Source: an uncultured Aquimarina sp.
GTDB taxonomy: Bacteria; Bacteroidota; Bacteroidia; Flavobacteriales; Flavobacteriaceae
NCBI GenBank assembly: GCA_947498775.1
Contig: CANMLL010000009.1
Location: 173,036-237,035, forward strand
Length of the DNA stretch: 64,000 nt
Reading direction: 5' to 3'
Part shown: piece by piece, positions 47,579 through 56,277 of the stretch
Layout: the number at the start of each line of letters is the position of its first letter
Position numbering within the stretch: position 1 is the stretch's first letter
The notes under the pieces: generated by a model
Databases searched by the model: none
Told to the model about the DNA's origin: nothing
Seen by the model: only the letters and a program-made list of their open reading frames with translations
Position numbers and translations under genes: made by a program

Positions 47579-47635
47579 TAAGAGTTATTATTAATCTGGA
47601 CACCTAATATAGATAAGGAACTAAAAGCAACTATT

Positions 47636-48862
47636 ATGAAAATATCTATTTTTTACATTGTATTATTAGGATTCTTCTTTTTTACGTCTTGTGATTCTTC
47701 AGATGAGAATACTACCGGCGATAAACCTGAGATAGAAGAGTCATTAAAATTAGAAAACTTAGAAGATGCCAAAAAAGTTGTAGCGTCTTTTGAAAGAGTA
47801 AAAAAGGAGTTTTTAAAAAGGTCAAGAAGGAGTAGATATATGGGATGTGATGTTGGATGTGAGTCAATAATTGACCTTAGTGTTAATGGAATCTTTTCTG
47901 GTGGAGCTGATATTTTTGGGGATTATCTGGGCATCCAACATGGAGCACCTTCATACAGAAGAACCACTAGAAGGGGTAAGTTTAATTCTAGTCTGAATAA
48001 TTTTTCTGATTTAGAGAGTATAGTAATTAATAGTGATGTGGTTTTTAAGTATGATCTAGATGATTTTACGGATAAGTATGCAAGTTGCCCTGGTATGATA
48101 GCTGTTTGTGATAATACCATATTTAAGGATAGTCTCAATATATCTGGGAAGAATGTCATAGTCCATTTGAAAGATACTAATAGGGTAATTATTGATACTT
48201 TAGAAATTGATTTTACTGATGTTTATACTAAAGAAACATTAGGAGAAAGGTTAATTGATTCTATTCATGAAAATAAGTATTTCATTAAAAATTCCAAGAA
48301 GCAAACTTTTGTATGGGGTGATAATGAATGGTTGGTTGACGTCGTTAGGGATACAATACTTGGAAACGTAATAGTTAATGGTAGTTTTGAAGAGGGATAT
48401 AGGGGTTGGGAATCATATCCAGAGTATGACAGAACTAAGCTTGAAATAATTGAAAATTCTACTGCCCCAGCAGCAGGTTTCAATAGTTTAAAAATTAAAA
48501 TTAACCCAAGTGTTCATGAGTTTGATCTTTCAACGGATATTTATCAAATGATTGATCCGTTTTCTTTTATTCCGGGATGTATATATATATTATCTTTTTG
48601 GGCTAAAGTGGAAGAGATGGGTGATAGTTCTAATTTATATGTTAGAATTAGAGAAACAGAAAGTCCATACAGAAATATATCGGGAGATATTCAAGTTAAA
48701 AATAACCTTTTGAATGAATGGAAACAATATGAAAGAGAATTTACTGCTGTAAATCGAAATGTTCCATTTAGATTAGCAATCGACGCAGAAGTAGGCCTTC
48801 CATATAATCCAGAAAATAAATATACTGTTTTTATTGATGGAGTAAGTGTTAAAAAGAAATGA
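47636..48862 (+). CDS. Lipoprotein with C-terminal carbohydrate-binding-like domain
   Basis: 408 residues. The lipobox is in GFFFFTSCDSSDENT (Cys19). After an acidic, Ser/Thr-rich linker, residues ~50-245 form a domain I do not recognise with SRRSRYMGCDVGCESIIDLS and TRRGKFNSSLNNFSDLESIV. From ~248 there is a jelly-roll, CBM4/9-like module: VIVNGSFEEGYRGWES, SLKIKINPS, YILSFWAKVEE, EWKQYEREFTA and a closing YTVFIDGVSVKKK. This is the pattern of carbohydrate-binding domains attached to glycanases. It is followed by the GH42-like gene 20 bp later, so the two may act together on the surface glycan. Confidence 0.8.
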   Translation: MKISIFYIVLLGFFFFTSCDSSDENTTGDKPEIEESLKLENLEDAKKVVASFERVKKEFLKRSRRSRYMGCDVGCESIIDLSVNGIFSGGADIFGDYLGIQHGAPSYRRTTRRGKFNSSLNNFSDLESIVINSDVVFKYDLDDFTDKYASCPGMIAVCDNTIFKDSLNISGKNVIVHLKDTNRVIIDTLEIDFTDVYTKETLGERLIDSIHENKYFIKNSKKQTFVWGDNEWLVDVVRDTILGNVIVNGSFEEGYRGWESYPEYDRTKLEIIENSTAPAAGFNSLKIKINPSVHEFDLSTDIYQMIDPFSFIPGCIYILSFWAKVEEMGDSSNLYVRIRETESPYRNISGDIQVKNNLLNEWKQYEREFTAVNRNVPFRLAIDAEVGLPYNPENKYTVFIDGVSVKKK

Positions 48863-48882
48863 GAAATAAAGTTTAAGTTTTA

Positions 48883-50838
48883 ATGAATTACTCACTACGT
48901 ATAATCTCTTTGTTAGTTTTATTTATTTCTTCATATCATGGGGTGTCACAATCCAGCGCAAAAGTAGAAATATGTGATGGGGTACCCTCACTAATAATTA
49001 ACGGAGAAAAATACCCACCATATGCATACATGTCATATTTGGGAGAAAAACAATATTATAAGGAAATTGCAGCAAGTGACATCCATTTGTATAACATTCC
49101 CACCTACCTTGGAGAAAGAGGTATAAATTCAACTTCAGGGATTGGTCCTTTTAGACCCCCACTATGGATTGGAGAAAATGAATTCAATTTTTCAAGTTTA
49201 GTCAAAGACTTTCAGGATATAATAGAATCCGATCCTAAAGCCAAAGTGATTATCCGATTTTATTTGGACCCTCCTTTATGGTGGGAGAAATTAAATCCAG
49301 ATGCTTCAAGTCAATTACCTGATGGTTCTACGTATCGTCAGTGTTTTGCTTCCAATAAATGGAGAGAAGAAACAGGTAAAGTTTTTCGACATTGTTTAAA
49401 GTGGTTACTTAAATCGCAATATTCTGACCATATCATAGGAATCCATGTTGCTAGGGGTTTTACAGAAGAATGGTTTTACCATCCTAAACAATATCTTGAT
49501 GTAAACCCTGTTCGAACTTTAGCTTTTCGTGAATGGTTAAAAAATAAATATCAAAATGAACAAGAACTAAAATCTTCTTGGAAGGACCCAAATGTGGAAT
49601 TCAACAACGCGAAAATCGCAAATATAAATGAAACCAAGAAACGAGTAGAATGGAGAGATCCAGATAAAGAACAAAACTACATAGACTCTTATCGTTTCAA
49701 TACCGAAATTATGGTTGATAATATTGCATATTTTTGCAGAATAGTTAAAGAGGTTAGCCATAGAAATTGGTTAGCAGGAGCTTTCTACGGTTATCATTAT
49801 AATGTTACGGATCCCAGGAGAGGACATGGTGCATTAGCTAAATTGTTAGATTGTACCGATCTTGATTATCTTTCAAGCCCTAATGTTTATAGACGTGTTA
49901 TGGGTGAAGATTGGCCTCCAATGGTTTCGGTTCAATCTGTACAACTACACGGGAAATTATGGTTGACAGAAAATGATACGCGAACATCGATTACCACATT
50001 ATTAAAGGATAGGTCAAACGGAATTGCACCACCCGGCAAATATGGAAGTGGAGCTTGGGTTGGACCCAAGGATATGGAAACCTCTGTATCCTTGTTATGG
50101 AAAAATAGTGGACGAATGCTTGCTTACGGTTATGGAGGTTGGTGGTTCGATATGTGGGGAGGATGGTTTAGCGATCCTAAATTACTTAATGTATTGGAAA
50201 AAACTCAAGAGCTTCACTTAAAATTTCCTACAAAAGATAAAGATAAGATGAGACCTGAAGTATGTGTAATTGTTGATGAAGAACTTTCTTTTTGGGATGC
50301 TAGTTATGGAAAGCTTACTAATGCTGTTTTGTCTAATCGCTATCCTTTAGCAAAAACGGGAACATCACATGATCTTTTTCTCCGTACAGATGTAGATGTG
50401 CTTTCTATGAAACAATATAAAGTTATATGGCTAATGGGGTTACTGGAATTGGAAGATAAGGAAAGAATTAAGTTAAAAAAATGGAGAGAGGAAGGTATTA
50501 CTGTTTTATGGACCAGTGCAAAAGGAACAAAAATTTATTACAGTAACGGACAAGAGCCTTTCATGCCTGAAAAAATAAAGTGGTCTGATAAAGAATTAAG
50601 AAGCTTATGGAAAGAAACAGGAGTTCACCTTTATATTGATGACAAAGATGTTTTTTATATAGACCATAATTGGATGTGTATACATACAATTGATGGAGGA
50701 GAAAAAGAAATAAGATTTCCTTTTTGTGCCCAAGTTTTAGATCCTTTGAAAAGTAAAATTTTAGCAGATTCAACAAAAGTTATAAAATTGAATTTAGAAC
50801 CTAGATCCACAACCTTATTAAGGGTAAACCCTAATTAA
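48883..50838 (+). CDS. GH42-like glycoside hydrolase, exported
   Basis: 651 residues. A signal peptide (SLLVLFISSYHGVSQ) precedes a TIM-barrel-type hydrolase related to beta-galactosidases of the GH42/GH-A clan. The pair of acids expected for acid/base and nucleophile may be E195/E196 in ARGFTEEWFYHP and E363 in LWLTENDTRTS. A later region (PEVCVIVDEELSFWD, VIWLMGLLELEDKERIKL, EEGITVLWTSAKG) resembles the trimerisation-like A/B domain of GH42 enzymes. It probably cleaves or trims an extracellular glycan, perhaps the one made by this locus. The exact bond is unknown. It follows the carbohydrate-binding lipoprotein gene directly. Confidence 0.8.
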   Translation: MNYSLRIISLLVLFISSYHGVSQSSAKVEICDGVPSLIINGEKYPPYAYMSYLGEKQYYKEIAASDIHLYNIPTYLGERGINSTSGIGPFRPPLWIGENEFNFSSLVKDFQDIIESDPKAKVIIRFYLDPPLWWEKLNPDASSQLPDGSTYRQCFASNKWREETGKVFRHCLKWLLKSQYSDHIIGIHVARGFTEEWFYHPKQYLDVNPVRTLAFREWLKNKYQNEQELKSSWKDPNVEFNNAKIANINETKKRVEWRDPDKEQNYIDSYRFNTEIMVDNIAYFCRIVKEVSHRNWLAGAFYGYHYNVTDPRRGHGALAKLLDCTDLDYLSSPNVYRRVMGEDWPPMVSVQSVQLHGKLWLTENDTRTSITTLLKDRSNGIAPPGKYGSGAWVGPKDMETSVSLLWKNSGRMLAYGYGGWWFDMWGGWFSDPKLLNVLEKTQELHLKFPTKDKDKMRPEVCVIVDEELSFWDASYGKLTNAVLSNRYPLAKTGTSHDLFLRTDVDVLSMKQYKVIWLMGLLELEDKERIKLKKWREEGITVLWTSAKGTKIYYSNGQEPFMPEKIKWSDKELRSLWKETGVHLYIDDKDVFYIDHNWMCIHTIDGGEKEIRFPFCAQVLDPLKSKILADSTKVIKLNLEPRSTTLLRVNPN

Positions 50839-50903
50839 AGGAAGTTTTAAAGAGAATTTGCCGATAAATTACAAAGTGTTTTTGGATAATAAATTTTGTT
50901 TTA

Positions 50904-52184
50904 ATGAAGAGTTTAATCAGTAAATTATTCCTTTTATTTGTTTTATTTGATAATTTACAGTTACCCTTAGACGTAGGTTTTGATTTTAGAGTAACCTATA
51001 TTTTTTATGCATTATATATAATTTACTACATAGTTTTTTATAGAAGGATTAAAGTAAATTTGGTAAAAATAGTGCTCATTTTTGGTTTGCTGTTATTGTT
51101 TTTTATTGTTGTCCTAATAAACAAGGAAGCTTCGCTAATACTTTATATAAGACAAGTAATATACTTTTCTGTTTCCTTTTTAGCGTGCTATTTATTCGTA
51201 AGCTCTTATAAGTTTAATGTAATCAGAATTTTTAAGGACTATATAGATGTCATTTACTTTTCTGCTATAATAGGCTTAATACAATTTTTGTCTTTTAAGA
51301 TAGGGTTTAGATATGGCGCTGATTATTCATATTTAGGATTCGATATGGGTTATCTGTATGCAAACCCAGAAAAATTTAGAGTGCAATCCTGGTTTTCAGA
51401 ACCTTCTTTTTTGGTCTATGCATATATACCTGTGGTTTTTGTAGCGATAGGTAGGTTCTTTAAATTGACTCATGTGATTTCAATTAAAAAATCTATTATA
51501 ATATTATTAGTTCTTTTTTTATCAAAATCTTCTATAGGATATCTTGCATTAATAATCAGTATACTTATTATTGGAATGTCAATTTTTGATTTCGCCAAAA
51601 AACCAATATTTCTAATTCCAGTAATAATATTTACTTCGATAATTTCTGTTTTAATTTATCAAATGCCGATGGTTAAGTTTAGAGTTGATGATACGGTCTC
51701 CCTTTTTTTTAATAGTAATGCAGGCGAAAAAGATATTAACAAAACTAATTTAAGTACATATGCATTATACTCAAATTATAAAATTACTTTGGCCGTAGTA
51801 AAAGATAATCCAGTTTTTGGTTTTGGATGGGGTAATTACGAAAAGGTTTATGATAAATACCTCCCTCAAGAACTTCCTTTTAGTAAATTCTATAAAACTG
51901 AAATGAATAGAAAAGATGCGAGTGGTTTAATTTTAAGAATATCAGCAGAATTAGGAATTTTATCTTTGGCTTTATTTCTTCTTTTTTTATTAAGGTATAG
52001 AATAAAAATAAAGGAGATTGATACAAAAAATACACTACAAATAAATTATTGGTTAATAAACAATGGTATATTTGTACTAATTTTTTTAAGATGTATAAGA
52101 CAAGGGAATTATTTTATGTTAGGTTTCACCTTGTTTTTAATAATTTATTTTTTCAGTAAGAAGCAGGTTTTAATAAACAATTAG
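50904..52184 (+). CDS. O-antigen polymerase/ligase-like membrane protein (2 of 3)
   Basis: 426 residues with ten or more hydrophobic helices, a periplasmic loop around 270-340 and a family-type segment VVKDNPVFGFGWGNYEKVYDK (the 'p..G.G.g.f' motif seen before the conserved His in ligases). No clear HNxY follows; RKDASGLILRISAELG is in that place. It is more divergent than the other two Wzy-like proteins of the locus. Located between the GH42-like and oxygenase genes, with four bases to the latter. Confidence 0.75.
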   Translation: MKSLISKLFLLFVLFDNLQLPLDVGFDFRVTYIFYALYIIYYIVFYRRIKVNLVKIVLIFGLLLLFFIVVLINKEASLILYIRQVIYFSVSFLACYLFVSSYKFNVIRIFKDYIDVIYFSAIIGLIQFLSFKIGFRYGADYSYLGFDMGYLYANPEKFRVQSWFSEPSFLVYAYIPVVFVAIGRFFKLTHVISIKKSIIILLVLFLSKSSIGYLALIISILIIGMSIFDFAKKPIFLIPVIIFTSIISVLIYQMPMVKFRVDDTVSLFFNSNAGEKDINKTNLSTYALYSNYKITLAVVKDNPVFGFGWGNYEKVYDKYLPQELPFSKFYKTEMNRKDASGLILRISAELGILSLALFLLFLLRYRIKIKEIDTKNTLQINYWLINNGIFVLIFLRCIRQGNYFMLGFTLFLIIYFFSKKQVLINN

Positions 52185-52188
52185 TAAT

Positions 52189-53019
52189 ATGAGAGATTTT
52201 TTAAGTGAAAAATACAAAGATTTAAATGAGGTTTCGGAAAAATTTAATGAAGATTATGTTGGGGCAAATCCATATCCGAATATTTCATTTGAGGATTTTT
52301 TCAAGGAGAATGTTTTAAATGGAGTTTTAAAAGAATTTCCAGATTTATCGAAGAAAAGTTCTGTTAAATTTGATAATCCAAATGAAAAAAAATTGGCAAC
52401 AAAGGGAGAAAATCTTTTTGGTCAAAACACTAAAGATTTACTTCATTATTTAAACTCTCAGCCATTTCTGGATTTTTTAGGTGATCTAACAGGTATCGAA
52501 AATTTAATTCCTGATCCATACTTCGTAGGAGGTGGCTATCATGAAATAAAAAAAGGAGGGTTTTTAAAAATACATGCAGATTTTAATAAACATTATAATA
52601 ACAATTTAGATAGGAGATTAAATCTTTTGATTTATTTAAATAAAGATTGGGAGGAGGAATATGGAGGTCACTTTGAATTATGGGACACAGAAATGAAAGG
52701 ATGTGTTAAGAAAATAAGACCTGACTTTAATAAAATAGCTATTTTTTCAACGACATCTGATTCTTACCATGGTCACCCAGATACACTTAACTGTCCTGAG
52801 AACAGAAGTAGAAAGTCTATCGCCTTGTATTACTATACAAATGGAAGACCTGAAGAAGAAATTAAACAAGATCAAGATACTCACGGTACAATTTTTATGT
52901 CAAGAAAACAGGATCAAAAAATGAAAAGATTTAATCTTCTTAAAAAAGTCTTGATTGATATAACGCCACCAGTTTTATTTAAGGTTGCAAAAAAGATCTT
53001 TTTAAGAAATAAGATATAA
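52189..53019 (+). CDS. 2-oxoglutarate/Fe(II)-dependent oxygenase (prolyl-hydroxylase-like)
   Basis: 276 residues, no signal peptide. The double-stranded beta-helix iron site is clear: H129-A-D131 in GGFLKIHADFNKH, the distal H194 in SYHGHPDTL, and the 2-oxoglutarate Arg near R208 (NRSRKSIALYYYT). GYHEIKKGGF, LLIYLNKDW and GGHFELWDT match the prolyl-4-hydroxylase alpha-like family. Such enzymes hydroxylate protein prolines or, in some bacterial clusters, sugars or lipids. Its substrate here is probably a component of the polysaccharide or a linked lipid, but this is only context. It is five bases after the preceding gene. Confidence 0.87.
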   Translation: MRDFLSEKYKDLNEVSEKFNEDYVGANPYPNISFEDFFKENVLNGVLKEFPDLSKKSSVKFDNPNEKKLATKGENLFGQNTKDLLHYLNSQPFLDFLGDLTGIENLIPDPYFVGGGYHEIKKGGFLKIHADFNKHYNNNLDRRLNLLIYLNKDWEEEYGGHFELWDTEMKGCVKKIRPDFNKIAIFSTTSDSYHGHPDTLNCPENRSRKSIALYYYTNGRPEEEIKQDQDTHGTIFMSRKQDQKMKRFNLLKKVLIDITPPVLFKVAKKIFLRNKI

Positions 53020-53025
53020 TAATCC

Positions 53026-54132
53026 TTGAAAAAAATAATAATCGTATCTGCTGTTAATGTGACTGAAGCTGGACCGCTTTCAATCTTGAAAGACTGTTTG
53101 GGAGTTTTGGATAAAGACTTTTCGCAATTTTATGACATAGTAGCTCTTGTTTATTCTGAAAGTTTATTTAATATTGAAAATGTAACTTTTATTGAATTTC
53201 CAAACACTAAAAAATCTTACTTTCGAAAATTTTACTACGAATATTTATATTTCAAAAAGATATCTAAAAAGATGAATCCATTTCTTTGGATATCTCTTAG
53301 CGATATAACACCAAACGTCCAAAGTAAAAAAAGAGTAGTTTATTGTCATAATGCAGCTATTTTTTTTAAATGGAATTTTAAAGATTTGTTTTATACCACG
53401 CCAACTGTGATTCAGTCATTTGCATATAGACTGTTCTATCGGATTAATATTAAAAAGAATAATTATGTAATTGTACAACAGGATTGGTTAAGAAGTGCCT
53501 TTGTGGAGAAATGGAGGTTAAAAAATGTAATTGTTTGTTATCCGACAATTGATAATAAATATTTAAATAGTATACCCAAAACAAATAACCCAAAGAATAG
53601 TCAAAAGAAAAAATTCTTTTTTCCGAGTTTCCCTAGAGGTTTTAAAAATTTTGAGCTAGTATGCGATGCTTACAAGCTTTTGAATAATAACCTTAAATCA
53701 AAAGCAGAAATTATTTTAACTGTTGATGAAAATATATCTAGCTCATATGCAAAATACTTAATAAATAAGTATAATGGTATTGAAGGAATAAGGTTTATAG
53801 GTCTTATTACCAGAGAAGAGGTGTTTGAGTATTATAATGAGGTGGATTGTTTAGTTTTTCCATCAAAGTTGGAGTCTTGGGGTTTGCCTATTACAGAGTT
53901 TAAACATTTTAATAAACCAATTTTCTTGGCTGATTTACCTTATGCATACGAAACCTTAGGTGAATATAGAAAAGCTCATTTTTTTAACCCTTATAGCCCA
54001 AAAGAACTATCTTTATTGATGGAAAAATTAATAGAAGAAAAACTTGAAGAAAATTATCATGAAAAGGTTGAAGTGGATGAGCCTTTTTGTATTGGATGGA
54101 ATACACTTTTAAATAAGATAATTAATGAGTGA
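53026..54132 (+). CDS. GT4-type glycosyltransferase (TTG start)
   Basis: 368 residues. TTG at 53026 is the only start possible, since an in-frame stop (TAA, 53020-53022) lies six bases upstream. The GT-B fold is seen: MKKIIIVSAVNVTEAGPL at the start; PSFPRGFKNFELVCDAY (~200-216) and VDCLVFPSKLESWGLPITEF with the E283-x7-E291 donor-binding motif near the end. It probably adds a sugar from a nucleotide donor to the undecaprenyl-linked repeat. It is one of only two recognised glycosyltransferases in the locus, besides the initiator. Confidence 0.85.
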   Translation: MKKIIIVSAVNVTEAGPLSILKDCLGVLDKDFSQFYDIVALVYSESLFNIENVTFIEFPNTKKSYFRKFYYEYLYFKKISKKMNPFLWISLSDITPNVQSKKRVVYCHNAAIFFKWNFKDLFYTTPTVIQSFAYRLFYRINIKKNNYVIVQQDWLRSAFVEKWRLKNVIVCYPTIDNKYLNSIPKTNNPKNSQKKKFFFPSFPRGFKNFELVCDAYKLLNNNLKSKAEIILTVDENISSSYAKYLINKYNGIEGIRFIGLITREEVFEYYNEVDCLVFPSKLESWGLPITEFKHFNKPIFLADLPYAYETLGEYRKAHFFNPYSPKELSLLMEKLIEEKLEENYHEKVEVDEPFCIGWNTLLNKIINE

Positions 54133-54180
54133 GAAGTTTATAATTATCTTTTGTCAAGGATAATAAATATAATCGATTAA

Positions 54181-54951
54181 ATGTTAGATATTACAGCAAC
54201 CATAGTGCTTTATAAAAACAATCTCGAAATCTTGAAAGGTGCGATTGATAGTTTTTTAGGCACCGATTTGAAAAAGAAATTGTTTTTAGTTGACAACTCT
54301 CCTACAGACGATTTAAGAGTTTATTTTGAAGATAATCCACATATAGAATACATTTATAATAATGATAATCTTGGTTTTGGGAAAGGGCATAATAAAGTTA
54401 TTGATCTTATCCACAATAAATCAAAATATCATTTAGTCTTAAATCCTGATGTTAGGTTTTCTGCTAATATATTAACTGAATTGATAGAGTATTTTAGAGC
54501 TAAAGATCAAGTGGGAGTAATATCACCTCAAATAATATTTGAAAATGGTGATATCCAGTCTTCATCTATAAGAAGATCACCTTCATTTTTTGATCTTTTT
54601 GTAAGAAGATCACTTTTAAATAAAATATTTAAAAATAGAATTGATTACACAGAATATGCAGATAAAGATAAATCAAAAGTTTTATCTGTTGATTTTATTT
54701 CTGGATGTTTTCAACTTTTTGACACAAAGGTTTTTACTAAAATAGGAGGGTTTGATCCACGATATTTTATGTATATGGAGGATTTTGATATATGTAGGAA
54801 AGTAAAAAATAATAATCATACTGTTATTTATTATCCTCTTGTTAAAGCAATTCATGATTACGAAAGAGGTTCTACGAAAAGTTTTAGATTGTTTTTATAT
54901 CTTTTGGTATCAGGATTTAAGTATGCAAGAAAATGGAACAGTTTTATTTAA
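54181..54951 (+). CDS. GT2-type glycosyltransferase, rhamnosyltransferase-like
   Basis: 256 residues. ITATIVLYKNNLEIL at the start, LFLVDNSPTDD (D38-N39), NDNLGFGKGHNKVI (~62-74) and LVLNPDVRF (DXD-like N88-P-D90) match the GT2 subgroup that includes rhamnosyltransferases (WbbL/RfbF-like). A hydrophobic C-terminal stretch (RLFLYLLVSGFKYA) may bind the membrane. With dTDP-rhamnose made by rmlABCD in the same locus, transfer of rhamnose is likely. This is an inference. Confidence 0.83.
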   Translation: MLDITATIVLYKNNLEILKGAIDSFLGTDLKKKLFLVDNSPTDDLRVYFEDNPHIEYIYNNDNLGFGKGHNKVIDLIHNKSKYHLVLNPDVRFSANILTELIEYFRAKDQVGVISPQIIFENGDIQSSSIRRSPSFFDLFVRRSLLNKIFKNRIDYTEYADKDKSKVLSVDFISGCFQLFDTKVFTKIGGFDPRYFMYMEDFDICRKVKNNNHTVIYYPLVKAIHDYERGSTKSFRLFLYLLVSGFKYARKWNSFI

Positions 54952-54960
54952 AAAATTGAG

Positions 54961-56250
54961 ATGAAAGAAAAATTAATATTACTTGGACTTAACGAATTAA
55001 ATTTTGACTATATCAAGTATTATAGTGAAAAAGGATTGTTACCAAATTTCAAGTATTTATTTAATGAATTTGGATATTCTGCAACAACATCAGAAAAAGA
55101 ATATCAACTTTTAGAACCTTGGATACAATGGGTTACGGTTCATACGGGAAAAGATTATGATGAACATCAGGTTTTTAGATTAGGAGATATAGTCGAAAGA
55201 AAAGATCTAAAACAAATTTTTGAAATTGCTGAAGAAAAAGGTTTAACCGTTGGTGCTGTTAGTCCGTTTAATGCCGACAATAGATTAAAAGAACCTAAGT
55301 TTTTTGTTCCTGACCCTTGGACCCAAACAAAAGCTTCGGGAGAAAAGTTTATACAAGATGTTTCAAAAGCAGTATCTCAAGCAGTAAATGATAATGCAAA
55401 AGAAAGCGTTTCTAAAAAATCAATCCTTGCTATTATAAAAACGTTGCTTAAAGTAGTAAAACCTTCATCATACCCTCAGTATTTTAAATTATTACTTTCT
55501 ATAAAATCTAAAGTAGGTATAAAGGCGGTTGTTTTGGATAAGTTATTAGGAGATACTTTTATTCATCAATGGAAAAAACATCAACCAGATTTTTCGAACC
55601 TGTTTCTGAATACGGGAGCACATTTTCAACATCATTATATGTTTAATTCTGCGGCTTATGACGGAGACCTTAAGAATCCTGAATGGTACTGCCCAGAAAA
55701 ACAAGATCCTTTACTAGGGATTTTAATAGAGTACGATAAAATCATTGGCAAATTATTAAAACTCAAAACAAGATTAATTGTTTGTACTGGTTTACATCAA
55801 AAACCTCATAAACACAATACTTTTTATTGGAGACTTAATGATCATGATAATTTTTTGGCTGAATTAGAAATTAAAGGAATTAAGACTGTAACCCCTAGAA
55901 TGTCAAGAGATTTTTTGATAGAGTTTCATTCAAAAAAAGATGCTTCTTTGGCTCAGGAAACACTTGAGAAATATGAGTCGGTAAAAGATAAAACTAAAAT
56001 TTTTACTGTAGATAATAGAGAAGATAGCCTTTTTGTTGAGCTTACTTATCCAAATGACATAGATGAGGATTTCAAGATTCAGGGAGATAAAACGGTTTCA
56101 AATTTTAAAGATAAAATTGCATTTGTTGCAATTAAAAATGGAGAGCACGATCCGATTGGATATTTTATTGATACAAATAATGTTGTTAATAATTTAGAAG
56201 AAACTGTAGAATTAAAAGAAGTATTCAATACTATTGTAGAATCTTTCTAG
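54961..56250 (+). CDS. Alkaline-phosphatase-superfamily (type I phosphodiesterase-like) protein
   Basis: 429 residues, no signal peptide. LILLGLNELNFDYIKYYSEKG at the start and EPWIQWVTVHTGKDYDEH (T59 as nucleophile, H69) match the NPP/type I phosphodiesterase pattern ('PswtsfttG...H'). Later FLNTGAHFQHHYMFN and VCTGLHQKPHKHNTFYW could hold the second metal site. Members cleave or transfer phosphodiester groups. In a polysaccharide locus it may process a phosphate-linked substituent, but this is context only. It lacks a signal peptide, so a cytoplasmic site is implied. Confidence 0.72.
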   Translation: MKEKLILLGLNELNFDYIKYYSEKGLLPNFKYLFNEFGYSATTSEKEYQLLEPWIQWVTVHTGKDYDEHQVFRLGDIVERKDLKQIFEIAEEKGLTVGAVSPFNADNRLKEPKFFVPDPWTQTKASGEKFIQDVSKAVSQAVNDNAKESVSKKSILAIIKTLLKVVKPSSYPQYFKLLLSIKSKVGIKAVVLDKLLGDTFIHQWKKHQPDFSNLFLNTGAHFQHHYMFNSAAYDGDLKNPEWYCPEKQDPLLGILIEYDKIIGKLLKLKTRLIVCTGLHQKPHKHNTFYWRLNDHDNFLAELEIKGIKTVTPRMSRDFLIEFHSKKDASLAQETLEKYESVKDKTKIFTVDNREDSLFVELTYPNDIDEDFKIQGDKTVSNFKDKIAFVAIKNGEHDPIGYFIDTNNVVNNLEETVELKEVFNTIVESF

Positions 56251-56277
56251 TGTATTAATGATTAAAAATTAAAATCT

